Shown here piece by piece: positions 41,818 to 50,910 of a DNA stretch of 64,000 nucleotides. This DNA comes from Gammaproteobacteria bacterium (GTDB lineage: Bacteria > Pseudomonadota > Gammaproteobacteria > Thiohalomonadales > Thiohalomonadaceae). The DNA is taken from contig JALOAT010000011.1 of the NCBI GenBank assembly GCA_023228645.1, positions 1 through 64,000 of the forward strand, in the 5' to 3' direction. The translations under genes were made by a program, and so were the position numbers. A model generated the notes under the pieces. That model saw only the letters and a program-made list of their open reading frames with translations, did no database searches and had not been told where the DNA came from. Within the stretch, counting starts at the first letter, position 1. Each line of letters begins with the position of its first letter.

Positions 41818-44064
41818 TCAGCTGCCGACCTTGAGGCCTTCTGCGCGCTGGAAGCCGCGGGGCAGCATGCTGCCGCGCCGCCCGCGCTCGCCCATGTAGT
41901 GCTCCAGATCGGCGGGCTTGAGGGTCATGTGGCGCTTGCCCGCCAACACCGTTAACCCTTCGCCCTTCGGCAGCACCACCACTCCCGTGACGAACTCGTC
42001 GCGGCTGGCATGGCGCTCGGTCGCGATACCGATGATCTTGTTGCCCTTGCCCTTGGCCAGCTGCGGCAGGTCCTTGATCGGGAACACCAGCAGCCTGCCC
42101 TCGTTGGTGAGCGCCGCCACCAGGTCAGTGTCGAGGTTCGACACACGCCCCGGCACCAGCACCCGGGCGTGCTCGGGCACGGTCAGCACGGCCTTGCCGT
42201 TGCGGTTGCGCGCGAACAGGTCCTCCAGCTTGGCGACGAAGCCGTAACCCAGGTCGGTGGCAAGTAGCCACAGTTCCTCGGGCTCGCCCATCAGCACCGT
42301 GACGAACTCGGCGCCCGGCGGCGGGTTCACGCGGCCCGTGAGCGGCTCGCCCTGGCCGCGTGCCGAGGGGAAGCTGTGGGCCATCAGCGAGTAGGTGCGG
42401 CCGGTGGAATCCAGGAAGGTGGCGAGCTGGTTGCTCTTGCCCGGGGCACTGGCACGGTAGGCGTCGCCCGCCTTGTACGAAAGCGCCGCCGGATCGATGT
42501 CGTGGCCCTTGGCGGCGCGCACCCAGCCCTTGCCGGAGAGCACCACGGTCACGGGATCGGCGCCGACCAGCGCGGTCTCGTCGAGGGCCTGCGCCGCGGC
42601 GCGGGTCACGATGGGTGAGCGGCGTTCGTCGCCGAACGCCTCCGTATCCTTGATGAGTTCGTCGCGCACCAGGTTCCTGAGGCGCTTGTCCGAGCCGAGG
42701 ATCTTCTCGATGTGGGCCTTTTCCTTGGCAAGGTCCGCCTGCTCACCGCGGATCTTCATCTCCTCCAGGCGCGCGAGCTGACGCAGCTTGGTGTCGAGGA
42801 TGAAATCAGTCTGCACCTCGCTGAGCCCGAAGCGCGCCATGAGCTCGGCCTTGGGATTCTCTTCCTCGCGGATGATGCGGATCACCTCGTCGAGGTTCAG
42901 GAAGGCGATGAGCAGGCCATCCAGCAGATGCAGGCGGCGTTCCACTTTTTCGAGGCGGTGCTGCAGGCGACGGCGCACCGTGGCGAGGCGGAAGGTGAGC
43001 CACTCGGACAGCATATCGCGCAGGTTCTTCACGCGCGGGCGGCCGTCCAGGCCCAGCACGTTCATGTTCACTCGGTAGGTGCGCTCCAGGTCCGTGGTGG
43101 CGAACAGGTGATTCATGAGTTCGTCCACGTCCACGCGGTTGCTGCGTGGCACGATCACCAGGCGCGTAGGATTCTCGTGGTCGGACTCGTCGCGCAGGTC
43201 TTCCACCATCGGCAGCTTCTTCTGCTGCATCTGCTGGGCGATCTGCTCCAGCACCTTGGCGCCCGAGGTCTGGTGGGGCAGCGCAGTGACAACGATGTCA
43301 CCGTCCTCGCGCTCCCACTTGGCGCGCATGCGCACCGAACCCAGACCGGTTTCGTAGATTTTTCGCAGGTCTGCCGCGGGCGAGATGATCTCCGCCTCGG
43401 TGGGATAGTCCGGGCCCTGCACGTGCTCGCACAGCTCCGCCACCGTGGCCTTGGGATTCTCCAACAGATGGATGCAGGCGCTCGCCACTTCGCGGAGGTT
43501 GTGGGGCGGGATGTCGGTGGCCATGCCCACGGCGATGCCGGTGGTGCCGTTGAGCAGCACGTGAGGCACGCGCGCCGGCAGCACCGAGGGTTCTTCCAGG
43601 GTGCCGTCGAAGTTGGGCACCCAATCCACTGTGCCCTGATCGGCCTCGGCGAGCAGCAGTTCGGTGAAGCGCGACAGGCGCGCCTCGGTGTAGCGCATGG
43701 CGGCGAAGGACTTGGGATCGTCGGGCGAGCCCCAGTTGCCCTGGCCGTCCACCAGCGGATAGCGGTAGGAGAACGGCTGAGCCATGAGCACCATGGCCTC
43801 GTAGCACGCCGAGTCGCCGTGCGGGTGGTACTTGCCCAGCACGTCACCGACGGTGCGCGCCGATTTCTTGTGCTTGGACGCGGCGGACAGCCCCAGCTCG
43901 CTCATGGCGTAGACGATGCGCCGCTGCACGGGCTTGAGCCCGTCGCCAACGTGCGGCAGGGCGCGGTCCATGATCACGTACATGGAGTAATCCAGGTACG
44001 CCTTCTCGGTGAAGGTCTTGAGTGGCAGGCGCTCGACACCTTCGTAATTCAGTTCAGTAGCCAT
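41818..44064 (-). CDS. parC: DNA topoisomerase IV subunit A
   Basis: 748 residues. Decatenates daughter chromosomes together with ParE. Catalytic tyrosine Y125 in AAMRYTEARL; the quinolone-resistance region HPHGDSACYEAMVLMAQ (about 81-97) has serine at the usual position; coiled-coil and C-terminal beta-pinwheel follow. The length and lack of a GyrA-box show ParC, not GyrA. It lies downstream of parE on the same strand, but a 234-base gap with a fold-back element separates them. Confidence 0.97.
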   Translation of the reverse strand: MATELNYEGVERLPLKTFTEKAYLDYSMYVIMDRALPHVGDGLKPVQRRIVYAMSELGLSAASKHKKSARTVGDVLGKYHPHGDSACYEAMVLMAQPFSYRYPLVDGQGNWGSPDDPKSFAAMRYTEARLSRFTELLLAEADQGTVDWVPNFDGTLEEPSVLPARVPHVLLNGTTGIAVGMATDIPPHNLREVASACIHLLENPKATVAELCEHVQGPDYPTEAEIISPAADLRKIYETGLGSVRMRAKWEREDGDIVVTALPHQTSGAKVLEQIAQQMQQKKLPMVEDLRDESDHENPTRLVIVPRSNRVDVDELMNHLFATTDLERTYRVNMNVLGLDGRPRVKNLRDMLSEWLTFRLATVRRRLQHRLEKVERRLHLLDGLLIAFLNLDEVIRIIREEENPKAELMARFGLSEVQTDFILDTKLRQLARLEEMKIRGEQADLAKEKAHIEKILGSDKRLRNLVRDELIKDTEAFGDERRSPIVTRAAAQALDETALVGADPVTVVLSGKGWVRAAKGHDIDPAALSYKAGDAYRASAPGKSNQLATFLDSTGRTYSLMAHSFPSARGQGEPLTGRVNPPPGAEFVTVLMGEPEELWLLATDLGYGFVAKLEDLFARNRNGKAVLTVPEHARVLVPGRVSNLDTDLVAALTNEGRLLVFPIKDLPQLAKGKGNKIIGIATERHASRDEFVTGVVVLPKGEGLTVLAGKRHMTLKPADLEHYMGERGRRGSMLPRGFQRAEGLKVGS

Positions 44065-44096
44065 GTCGTATCCGGAAATTCAGTCAATCCGTGAAG

Positions 44097-44266
44097 AAAA
44101 AGCTTTAACCACGGGGGACACGGGGAATTCGATCTCTCTGTGAGCGGCCTCAGGCCGCGATGGCGCGGTATGCAGAAACAAATCGCGGCCCGAGGCCGTT
44201 CCTACAGGTGACAGCTACCCGTCCACCGATTTTCCCCCGTGTTCCCCGTGTCCCCCGTGGTTTGGC
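44097..44266. repeat. Fold-back element C with an internal REP-like pair
   Basis: Left arm at 44107-44126 and right arm at 44235-44262; 20 bases pair perfectly. The left arm has two 9-base units and the right three. Inside are GAGCGGCCTCAGGCCGCGAT (44143-44162) and its inverted relative ATCGCGGCCCGAGGCCGTTC (44182-44201), a REP-type palindrome pair. It fills the parE-parC gap and ends about 40 bases upstream of the parC start. Confidence 0.87.
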
Positions 44267-44298
44267 TTTCTCTTGCTTTTCTCTTTCTTCGTTCGCCC

Positions 44299-46191
44299 TC
44301 AGAGCACCTCGGCCAGGTCGCCTTTTTGCTCCAGCCAGGTCTTGCGTTCGCCTGAGCGTTTCTTGGCGAGCAGCATGTCCATGAGGGCGGCAGTGTCGTC
44401 GTCGTCCTCCACGGTGAGCTGCACCAGGCGGCGGGTGTCGGGCGCCAGGGTGGTCTCGCGCAGTTGCAAGGGGTTCATTTCACCCAGGCCCTTGAAGCGG
44501 GTCACCTGTACCTTGCCGCGCTTGCCCTCGGCGGCGATGCGGTCGAGCACGCCCTTCTTCTCGGCCTCGTCCAGGGCGTAATACACGTCCTTGCCGATGT
44601 CGATGCGGTACAGCGGCGGCATGGCGATGTAGACGTGGCCGCGCGCCACCAGCGGGCGGAAGTGGCGCAGGAACAGCGCGCACAGCAGGGTGGCGATGTG
44701 GGCGCCGTCGGAGTCGGCGTCGGCCAGGACGCAGATCTTGCCGTAGCGCAGGCCATCCAGCTTGTCGGAGCCCGGGTCCACGCCGATGGCCACGGCGATG
44801 TCGTGCACCTCCTGGGAGCCGAGCACCTCGTTCGAATCCACTTCCCAGGTGTTCAGGATCTTGCCGCGCAGCGGCATGATGGCCTGGAATTGCTTGTCGC
44901 GCGCCTGCTTGGCGGAGCCGCCGGCGGAGTCGCCCTCCACCAGGAACAGTTCGGTTTGCTTGAGGTCCTGCAAGGTGCAGTCCGCCAGCTTGCCTGGCAG
45001 CGCCGGGCCCTGGGTGATCTTCTTGCGCTCCACCTTCTTGCCGGCGCGGAGGCGTGACTGCGCGGCGTTGATGGCCAGCTCGGCCAGCTTTTCGCCCACG
45101 TCGGTGTGGCCATTGAGCCAGAGGGAAAAGGCGTCTTTCACCACGCCTGAGACAAAGGCCGCGCTCTCGCGGGAGGACAGGCGCTCCTTGGTCTGGCCGG
45201 AGAACTGCGGGTCCTGCATCTTCACCGAGAGGATGTAGCTGGCCTTGTCCCACACGTCCTCGGGCGCCAGTTTCACGCCGCGGGGCAGCAGGTCGCGGAA
45301 CTCGCAGAAGTCGCGCATGGCCTCGGTGAGCCCGGTGCGGAAACCATTCACGTGGGTGCCACCCTGCGCGGTGGGGATGAGGTTCACGTAGCTTTCTCCG
45401 ACCGGCTCACCGCCTTCCGGCAGCCACACGATGGCCCACTCCGCCGCCTCGCTGGTGCCCGTGAAGGCGCCCATGAACGGCTCTTCCTCGGGCAGCGTGA
45501 GGGTATCGGCCAGGGCGTCCATGAGGTAATCGCGCAGCCCCGCCTCGTAATGCCACTCCTCGCGTTCGCCGCTCGCCTCGTCCAGGAAGGTGATGCGCAG
45601 GCCGGGGCACAGCACCGCCTTGGCGCGCAGCACGTGCTTTAGGCGCGGCACGGCGAACTTGGGCGAGTCGAAGAACTTCGGATCGGGCGTGAAGCGTACG
45701 GTGGTGCCGGTGTCGCGCTTGCCGGTGCTGCCCACCACCTTCAGCTTTTCAACCCGTGCACCATCCTCGAAGGCCATGTGGTGCTCGGCGCCGTCGCGGC
45801 GCACCCACACGTCGAGGCGTTTGGACAAAGCGTTCACCACCGACACGCCCACGCCGTGCAGGCCGCCGGAAAACTGATAGCTCTTGTTGGAGAACTTGCC
45901 GCCGGCGTGCAGCTTGGTGAGGATGACCTCCACGCCCGGCAGCTTCTCCCGCGGGTGGATGTCCACCGGCATGCCCCGGCCATCGTCCTTCACGGACAAC
46001 GAGCCGTCCTTGTGCAGGACCACTTCGATGGTCTTGGCAAAGCCCGCTACCGCCTCGTCGACGGAGTTGTCGATGACCTCCTGGGCGAGATGGTTGGGGC
46101 GCTCGGTCTGGGTATACATGCCCGGGCGCTTGCGCACGGGCTCCAGGCCGGAGAGGACTTCGATGGATTCAGCAGTGTAGTACTGGGCCAT
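44299..46191 (-). CDS. parE: DNA topoisomerase IV subunit B
   Basis: 630 residues from ATG 46191 (MAQYYTAESIEVLSGLEPVR), the standard ParE start; seven more residues would follow from an upstream ATG. GHKL ATPase with NSVDEA, DDGRGMPVD and GGLHGVGVSVVNALS; transducer domain; TOPRIM domain with LVEGDSAGGSAKQARDKQFQ and ADADSDGAHIATLLCALFLR. Partner of ParC encoded next to it. Confidence 0.97.
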   Translation of the reverse strand: MAQYYTAESIEVLSGLEPVRKRPGMYTQTERPNHLAQEVIDNSVDEAVAGFAKTIEVVLHKDGSLSVKDDGRGMPVDIHPREKLPGVEVILTKLHAGGKFSNKSYQFSGGLHGVGVSVVNALSKRLDVWVRRDGAEHHMAFEDGARVEKLKVVGSTGKRDTGTTVRFTPDPKFFDSPKFAVPRLKHVLRAKAVLCPGLRITFLDEASGEREEWHYEAGLRDYLMDALADTLTLPEEEPFMGAFTGTSEAAEWAIVWLPEGGEPVGESYVNLIPTAQGGTHVNGFRTGLTEAMRDFCEFRDLLPRGVKLAPEDVWDKASYILSVKMQDPQFSGQTKERLSSRESAAFVSGVVKDAFSLWLNGHTDVGEKLAELAINAAQSRLRAGKKVERKKITQGPALPGKLADCTLQDLKQTELFLVEGDSAGGSAKQARDKQFQAIMPLRGKILNTWEVDSNEVLGSQEVHDIAVAIGVDPGSDKLDGLRYGKICVLADADSDGAHIATLLCALFLRHFRPLVARGHVYIAMPPLYRIDIGKDVYYALDEAEKKGVLDRIAAEGKRGKVQVTRFKGLGEMNPLQLRETTLAPDTRRLVQLTVEDDDDTAALMDMLLAKKRSGERKTWLEQKGDLAEVL

Positions 46192-46444
46192 TGTTTTCAA
46201 TAAGTTAGACAATGATGGCCGTCGGACGGGCCGGAAAAAGCGCGGGCAATCATAGCGTATGGCGGCGGGGGGAGGTCAAAAAGGGATTTCCGGCGCGTGA
46301 CCTCTTCGGGTTGGACTTTGTGGACGGGCGGCAGTTTCGCAGCCCGATGGAGCAGAACGGAGTCCGGGTTCCATGGTCCCCGTCTGGCCCGTTCGCCAAG
46401 CCGGGAGACCGCCCTTCTACACTGAGGAGAACAGGCATGGACCC

Positions 46445-48283
46445 ATGGAGAAACGCCCCAATCCCGCCCCGGCGCCCTCGAATTCCCGCGCCATCAGCGA
46501 TTACGCCTTCATCGGCGACGGGCGCACGGCCGCCTTGGTGTCGCGCGACGGCTCCATCGATTGGCTCTGCCTGCCGCAATTTTCGAGCCCGAGCGTATTC
46601 GGCGCCCTGCTCGACCCCGAGCGCGGAGGTCGCTTCCGCATCCGTCCCACGGCGCCCTTTCGCGTGGAACGGCGCTATCGCGACGGCAGCGCGGTGCTCG
46701 AAACCGTCTTTTCCACCGCCACCGGGCGCGTACGCCTGGTGGACTTCCTGCCACTCGCCAGCGGGCGCCACCTCCTCGAACCCAACCGTCAGCTGTTGCG
46801 CCTGGTCGACGGTTTGGCGGGCCGGGTGGAACTCGAACTCCTGTTTGAACCGCGGCCCGACTATGGGCGCGGGCCGTTCGTCCTGCGCCCGGGCCCGGGC
46901 CGGGGCGTGCGCTGCGAGCACCGCAACGAATTGTTCCTGCTGAGCGCAGATATCGGCCCGATCCAACTGGACGAGCACCATGCCCAGGCGCACTTCACCG
47001 TGCGAGCCGGCGAGCGCCGGGCGGTGGCCCTCAGTTACGCGCTGCACGCGCCCGCCGTGGTCCCGCCGCTCAGGGAGGTGCCCTGGGAACAGGCCGCCGC
47101 CACGGCGCGCTGGTGGCGGACCTGGTCCGGACGTTGCAGCTATCGCGGGCCGCACTGGGACGAGGTGCTGCGCAGCATGATCACGCTGAAGCTGCTCACC
47201 TATTCGCTGTCGGGCGCGGTCATCGCCGCGCCGACCACGTCCCTGCCCGAAAATCCCGGCGGCCAGCGCAACTGGGATTACCGCTACTGCTGGCTGCGCG
47301 ACGCCGCGCGCACCCTTGAAGCCTTCGACTACATGGGTTATCGCGACGAGGCCGAGGGCTTTCTCGGTTGGCTGCTGCACGCCACGCGCCTGACTCATCC
47401 CGAATTGCAGGTGCTTTATTCGGTATTCGGCGAGGCGCGCATTCCGGAATTCACCCTCGATCACCTCGCCGGCCACGGCAACGCCCGTCCGGTGCGTATC
47501 GGCAACGGCGCCTGGCAGCAGCTGCAGCTCGACGTCTACGGCGAGGTGGTGGACGGCGCGTTCTATTACGTGCAAAGCGGCGGCAGGCTCGACCGCTGGG
47601 AAAAGAATTATCTGGTGGGCTTCGGCGACGTCGTACTTGAACGCTGGCGCGAACCCGACAACGGCATGTGGGAGATCCGCGGCCCGCGCCGGCACTTCAC
47701 CTTCTCGAAGCTCATGTGCTGGGTGGTCCTGGACCGGCTGCTGACTTTGCATCAACAAGGACACCTGCGGGTGCGCAAGACCGACTACGAGCGCGGGCGC
47801 GAGGCCATCCGCCGCGCCATCGATATAAACGGCTTCAGCACGCAACTGAACAGCTACGTAGGCGTGTTCGACAGCCAGTGGCTCGACGCCAGCGTGCTGC
47901 TCATGCCGCACCACGGCTATGTGCGTGGCGACGACCCGCGCATGCGCGGCACTTATGACTGCCTGCGCCGGCACCTGGGCGTGGGCCGCGTGCTCAACCG
48001 CTATCCGCCGGGCAGCGACGACTTTGCCGAACCGGAGGGCACCTTCGCCGCGTGCAGTTTCTGGGCCGTGGACTATCTCGCCCACGCCGGGCGGATCGAT
48101 GAGGCCGAGGCGGAATTCGAGTATCTGCTCTCGCTGGGCAACGACGTGGGCCTGTTCGGTGAGGAGTTCGACGCCGACGGCGCCCCCCTCGGCAACTTTC
48201 CCCAGGCCTTCACCCACGCCGGCATCGTCACCGCCGCCATCGCCATCGAGCGCGCGCGAAAGGTTCACTCAAGATGGCAATGA
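46445..48283 (+). CDS. Glycoside hydrolase family 15 (glucoamylase/trehalase-like)
   Basis: 612 residues from ATG 46445. N-terminal beta-sandwich domain (DUF5911-like) beginning ISDYAFIGDGRTAALVSRDG, then an alpha/alpha-barrel with RNWDYRYCWLRDAARTLEAF (general-acid region about 275-300) and the catalytic-base region PEGTFAACSFWAVDYLAHAG. No signal peptide, so intracellular; family members release glucose from glucans or trehalose. The Shine-Dalgarno (GAGGAGAA) is rather far from this ATG, so the true start could be slightly upstream. The next gene overlaps its end. Confidence 0.9.
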   Translation: MEKRPNPAPAPSNSRAISDYAFIGDGRTAALVSRDGSIDWLCLPQFSSPSVFGALLDPERGGRFRIRPTAPFRVERRYRDGSAVLETVFSTATGRVRLVDFLPLASGRHLLEPNRQLLRLVDGLAGRVELELLFEPRPDYGRGPFVLRPGPGRGVRCEHRNELFLLSADIGPIQLDEHHAQAHFTVRAGERRAVALSYALHAPAVVPPLREVPWEQAAATARWWRTWSGRCSYRGPHWDEVLRSMITLKLLTYSLSGAVIAAPTTSLPENPGGQRNWDYRYCWLRDAARTLEAFDYMGYRDEAEGFLGWLLHATRLTHPELQVLYSVFGEARIPEFTLDHLAGHGNARPVRIGNGAWQQLQLDVYGEVVDGAFYYVQSGGRLDRWEKNYLVGFGDVVLERWREPDNGMWEIRGPRRHFTFSKLMCWVVLDRLLTLHQQGHLRVRKTDYERGREAIRRAIDINGFSTQLNSYVGVFDSQWLDASVLLMPHHGYVRGDDPRMRGTYDCLRRHLGVGRVLNRYPPGSDDFAEPEGTFAACSFWAVDYLAHAGRIDEAEAEFEYLLSLGNDVGLFGEEFDADGAPLGNFPQAFTHAGIVTAAIAIERARKVHSRWQ

Positions 48284-48774
48284 TGACCGCCCTCGTGCGT
48301 TACGAAGACGTGCTGCTCGGCGGCGCCGTCGCCACGGCCTTGCTCACCACCATCCTGTCGGCAAGCCAGGGCCTCGGCATCTCACGCCTGTCACTGCCAT
48401 TCATCGTCGGCGCGTTTTTCACGCCCGACCGCGCCCGCGCCAATGTGTATGGCGCCATCTTCTATTTCATCGGCGGCTGGCTCTTCGCCCTGCTCTACTT
48501 CTGGCTGTTCGCCCGACTGGGCAACGCGGGTTGGTTCATCGGCCTGCTCGCGGGCAGCTTGCACGGGCTATTTCTGCTCACGGTGGTGCTGCCGCTGCTG
48601 CCCTATATCCATCCGCGCATGGCCACCGACTACGACGGTCCCGACGTGGTGGCACGCCTCGAACCGCCCGGTTTCCTCGGCCTCAACTATGGCCGGCGCA
48701 CGCCCGCATCCACGCTTATCGGCCACGCCATCTATGGCGCGGTGCTCGGCTTCTTCTTCGGCGCCACGCCATGA
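48274..48774 (+). CDS. Integral membrane protein, function unknown
   Basis: 166 residues with about four hydrophobic segments (VLLGGAVATALLTTILSASQ, VYGAIFYFIGGWLFALLYFW, GWFIGLLAGSLHGLFLLTVV and HAIYGAVLGFFFG). The final small-residue-rich helix GHAIYGAVLGFFFG recurs in several uncharacterised membrane families. Its start overlaps the end of the GH15 gene by ten bases, implying joint translation. No domain recognised. Confidence 0.72.
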   Translation: MAMMTALVRYEDVLLGGAVATALLTTILSASQGLGISRLSLPFIVGAFFTPDRARANVYGAIFYFIGGWLFALLYFWLFARLGNAGWFIGLLAGSLHGLFLLTVVLPLLPYIHPRMATDYDGPDVVARLEPPGFLGLNYGRRTPASTLIGHAIYGAVLGFFFGATP

Positions 48775-49275
48775 GTAGCCCGTATTTGGAATCCGGGGAT
48801 TTGGCGGCTTGTATTTGGCCTGGGTATTTCATGTGGGGCTACGCCCGAAGATTATTTAGACGGGGGTTTTCGCCCCCCTACGACGAGGTACTTTTCTTTG
48901 CGCGGCCAAAGAAAAGTACCCCAAAGAAAGGCCGCCCGAATGCCGCGCCGCCTTCGGCGGTGCCCTGCGCTCCTCGTCCGAATCGGGGGTCCACGCCGGG
49001 GCCTCCTGCCCCGGCGTGGACGGCGCGCCATCCCTGGCGCGCCCCCTGCGGGCCTCATCCGATTCGGACTGCGGTGCTCGGCGCGGCATACGGGATTCGG
49101 AGAATCCGTCCGATATCGTGACGCTCGGAATACACCAAGCGGTACGTCCAGCTTTTCTTCTTGTTTTCTCGTTTTCTCTTCTTTGGCGCGAAGCGCTTCC
49201 TCATATAACCCAGGCCAAATACAAGCCATCAACCCCCCGAGTTCCACTTCGCTCCACCCGGGCTACGAAACTGCA
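48775..49275. repeat. 500-base block of nested inverted repeats, non-coding
   Basis: Outer arms: GGCTTGTATTTGGCCTGGGT (about 48810-48829) is matched in inverse by ACCCAGGCCAAATACAAGCC (about 49209-49228); the extreme ends AGTAGCCCG and CGGGCTACG also pair. Next layer: GTCCGAATCGG (48976-48986) with CCGATTCGGAC (49058-49068). Inner perfect hairpins: GGTACTTTTCTTTG/CAAAGAAAAGTACC (48887-48920), GTCCACGCCGGGGC/GCCCCGGCGTGGAC (48989-49021) and GGCGCGCCA/TGGCGCGCC (49022-49043). I find no convincing gene; reading frames across it lack family signatures. Confidence 0.78.
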
Positions 49276-49311
49276 CAGAAAAGGCACCCGGCGTAGTGGG
49301 ACGGCTGAAAT

Positions 49312-49340
49312 GAAAAAAGGCGGGGATCCCGCCTTTTCTC
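49312..49340 (-). terminator. Intrinsic terminator of the dapA-purC operon
   Basis: On the minus strand GGCGGG-ATC-CCCGCC is flanked by AAAA and TTTTTT; it is about 25 bases after the purC stop. Confidence 0.85.
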
Positions 49341-49360
49341 ACAACCGCTGGAGAAAGCGC

Positions 49361-50071
49361 TTACAGCGGCACGCCCAGCCGATGGGCCACTTCCTCGTAA
49401 GCCTCAACCACACTGCCGAGGCCCTGACGGAAGCGGTCCTTGTCCAGCTTCTTGCGTGTGTCCGCGTCCCACAGACGGCAGCCGTCCGGCGAGAACTCGT
49501 CGCCGAGGACGATGTCGCCGTGGAAGCGGCCGAATTCCAGCTTGTAGTCCACCAGCAGCATGCCCGCATCGCGGAACAGCTTCTTGAGGACGTCGTTCAC
49601 CTTGAAGGTGAGTTCCTTCATGCGCGCGATCTCGGCTTCGGTGGCCCAGCCGAAGGAACGGGCGTGGTACTCGTTGACCATGGGGTCGTGCAGGGCGTCG
49701 TTCTTGAGGAACAGTTCGAAGGTGGGCGGGGTAAGGTCCATGCCCTCGGTGACGCCCAGGCGCTTGACCAGCGAGCCCGCCGCGATGTTGCGCACCACGC
49801 ACTCCAGGGGAATCATCTCCAGGCGCTTCACCACGGCCTCGTTGTCCGAGTGCATGCGCACGAAGTGGGTGGGCACACCGGCCGCTTCGAGCTTCTGCAT
49901 GATGAAGGCGTTGAACTTGTTGTTCACCATGCCCTTGCGCGCGAGGGATTCCACCTTGAGGCCGTCGAAGGCGGTGGTGTCGTCGCGGAATTCCATGATG
50001 TACAGATCGGCGTCGTCCGTGCCGTACACGGACTTGGCCTTGCCCGAATAGAGTTGTTCGCGTTTTTCCAT
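49361..50071 (-). CDS. purC: SAICAR synthetase
   Basis: 236 residues. Joins CAIR and aspartate in purine synthesis. Typical sequence: REQLYSGKAKSVYGTDDADL at the start, FRDDTTAFDG, VECVVRNIAAGSLVKRLG, and DEFSPDGCRLWDADT (metal/ATP site). Last gene of dapA-bamC-MBL-purC, the conserved gammaproteobacterial order; 24 bases after the MBL gene. Confidence 0.97.
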   Translation of the reverse strand: MEKREQLYSGKAKSVYGTDDADLYIMEFRDDTTAFDGLKVESLARKGMVNNKFNAFIMQKLEAAGVPTHFVRMHSDNEAVVKRLEMIPLECVVRNIAAGSLVKRLGVTEGMDLTPPTFELFLKNDALHDPMVNEYHARSFGWATEAEIARMKELTFKVNDVLKKLFRDAGMLLVDYKLEFGRFHGDIVLGDEFSPDGCRLWDADTRKKLDKDRFRQGLGSVVEAYEEVAHRLGVPL

Positions 50072-50095
50072 GGTCTGCCTCGGCAGTCAGTAAAG

Positions 50096-50857
50096 CTAGG
50101 TAATTTCACGCCAACCAAAACCCCGGTTCTGGTCGGCCACGGTGATCCAGTCCGGCTCGCAGCCGAGCGCGCCGCACAGGGCGTCACGGGCCAGCGCGGG
50201 TCGGTTGTTCTTTTCGCTCAGATGGGCCGCAACCACGTGTTGCAGGCGCCGCCCGCACAGGCCACCAAGCACATCGGCCGCCTGCGCGTTGCTGAGGTGC
50301 CCGTAGCGGCCACCCACCCGGGCCTTCAGCGGGAGCGGGTACGGCCCAGTGGCCAGCATGTGCGGGTCGTGATTGCATTCGAGCAGGAGCGCATCGCACT
50401 CGTCCAGCAAGCGCTCGGCGTGCGCGGTGACCGCGCCGGCGTCGGTGAGCATGCCGAGGCGCCGGGCGCCGTCGTCGAACACGAACTGGCTCGGTTCGCG
50501 GGCATCATGGGGCACCGGGAAGGGGTGCACCCGCAGGTCGCCGATGACGAACGGCTCGTGGCTGCTGAACAGGTGCAGGGCCGGCAGTTCCTCCGGGCGG
50601 CTATTGGCGCGCGTACCCACAGTCATCCACACGGGCACACGGTGACGGCGCGCGAAGGCCGCCACGCCGCCGATGTGATCCGAGTGTTCGTGGGTGACCA
50701 AAATGGCGCTCACGTCCGCCGGGGTCTTGCCGAGGCGCGCGAGGCGCGCTTCGGTCTCGCGCGCGCTGAAGCCGCAGTCGATCATGACGCAGGTGCCGCC
50801 CGCCTCCACCAGGGTGGCGTTGCCGCGGCTGCCGCTGCCGAGGCTGGCGAAGCGCAT
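50096..50857 (-). CDS. Metallo-beta-lactamase-fold hydrolase (YycJ/WalJ-like)
   Basis: 253 residues from ATG 50857 (MRFASLGSGSRGNATLVEAG). Binuclear-metal motif H56-x-H58-x-D60-H61 in THEHSDHIGG, later histidines in PVPHDA, LLECNHD and GHLSNAQAADV. The SLGSGSRGN start is characteristic of the YycJ group, proposed to be nucleases or phosphodiesterases. It belongs to the dapA operon by position; its substrate is unknown. Confidence 0.9.
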   Translation of the reverse strand: MRFASLGSGSRGNATLVEAGGTCVMIDCGFSARETEARLARLGKTPADVSAILVTHEHSDHIGGVAAFARRHRVPVWMTVGTRANSRPEELPALHLFSSHEPFVIGDLRVHPFPVPHDAREPSQFVFDDGARRLGMLTDAGAVTAHAERLLDECDALLLECNHDPHMLATGPYPLPLKARVGGRYGHLSNAQAADVLGGLCGRRLQHVVAAHLSEKNNRPALARDALCGALGCEPDWITVADQNRGFGWREIT

Positions 50858-50910
50858 CAGCCGATTTCCCGGCACGTCCAGACCGCGCTGCGGCTTCCGC
50901 ACCCCATGGG

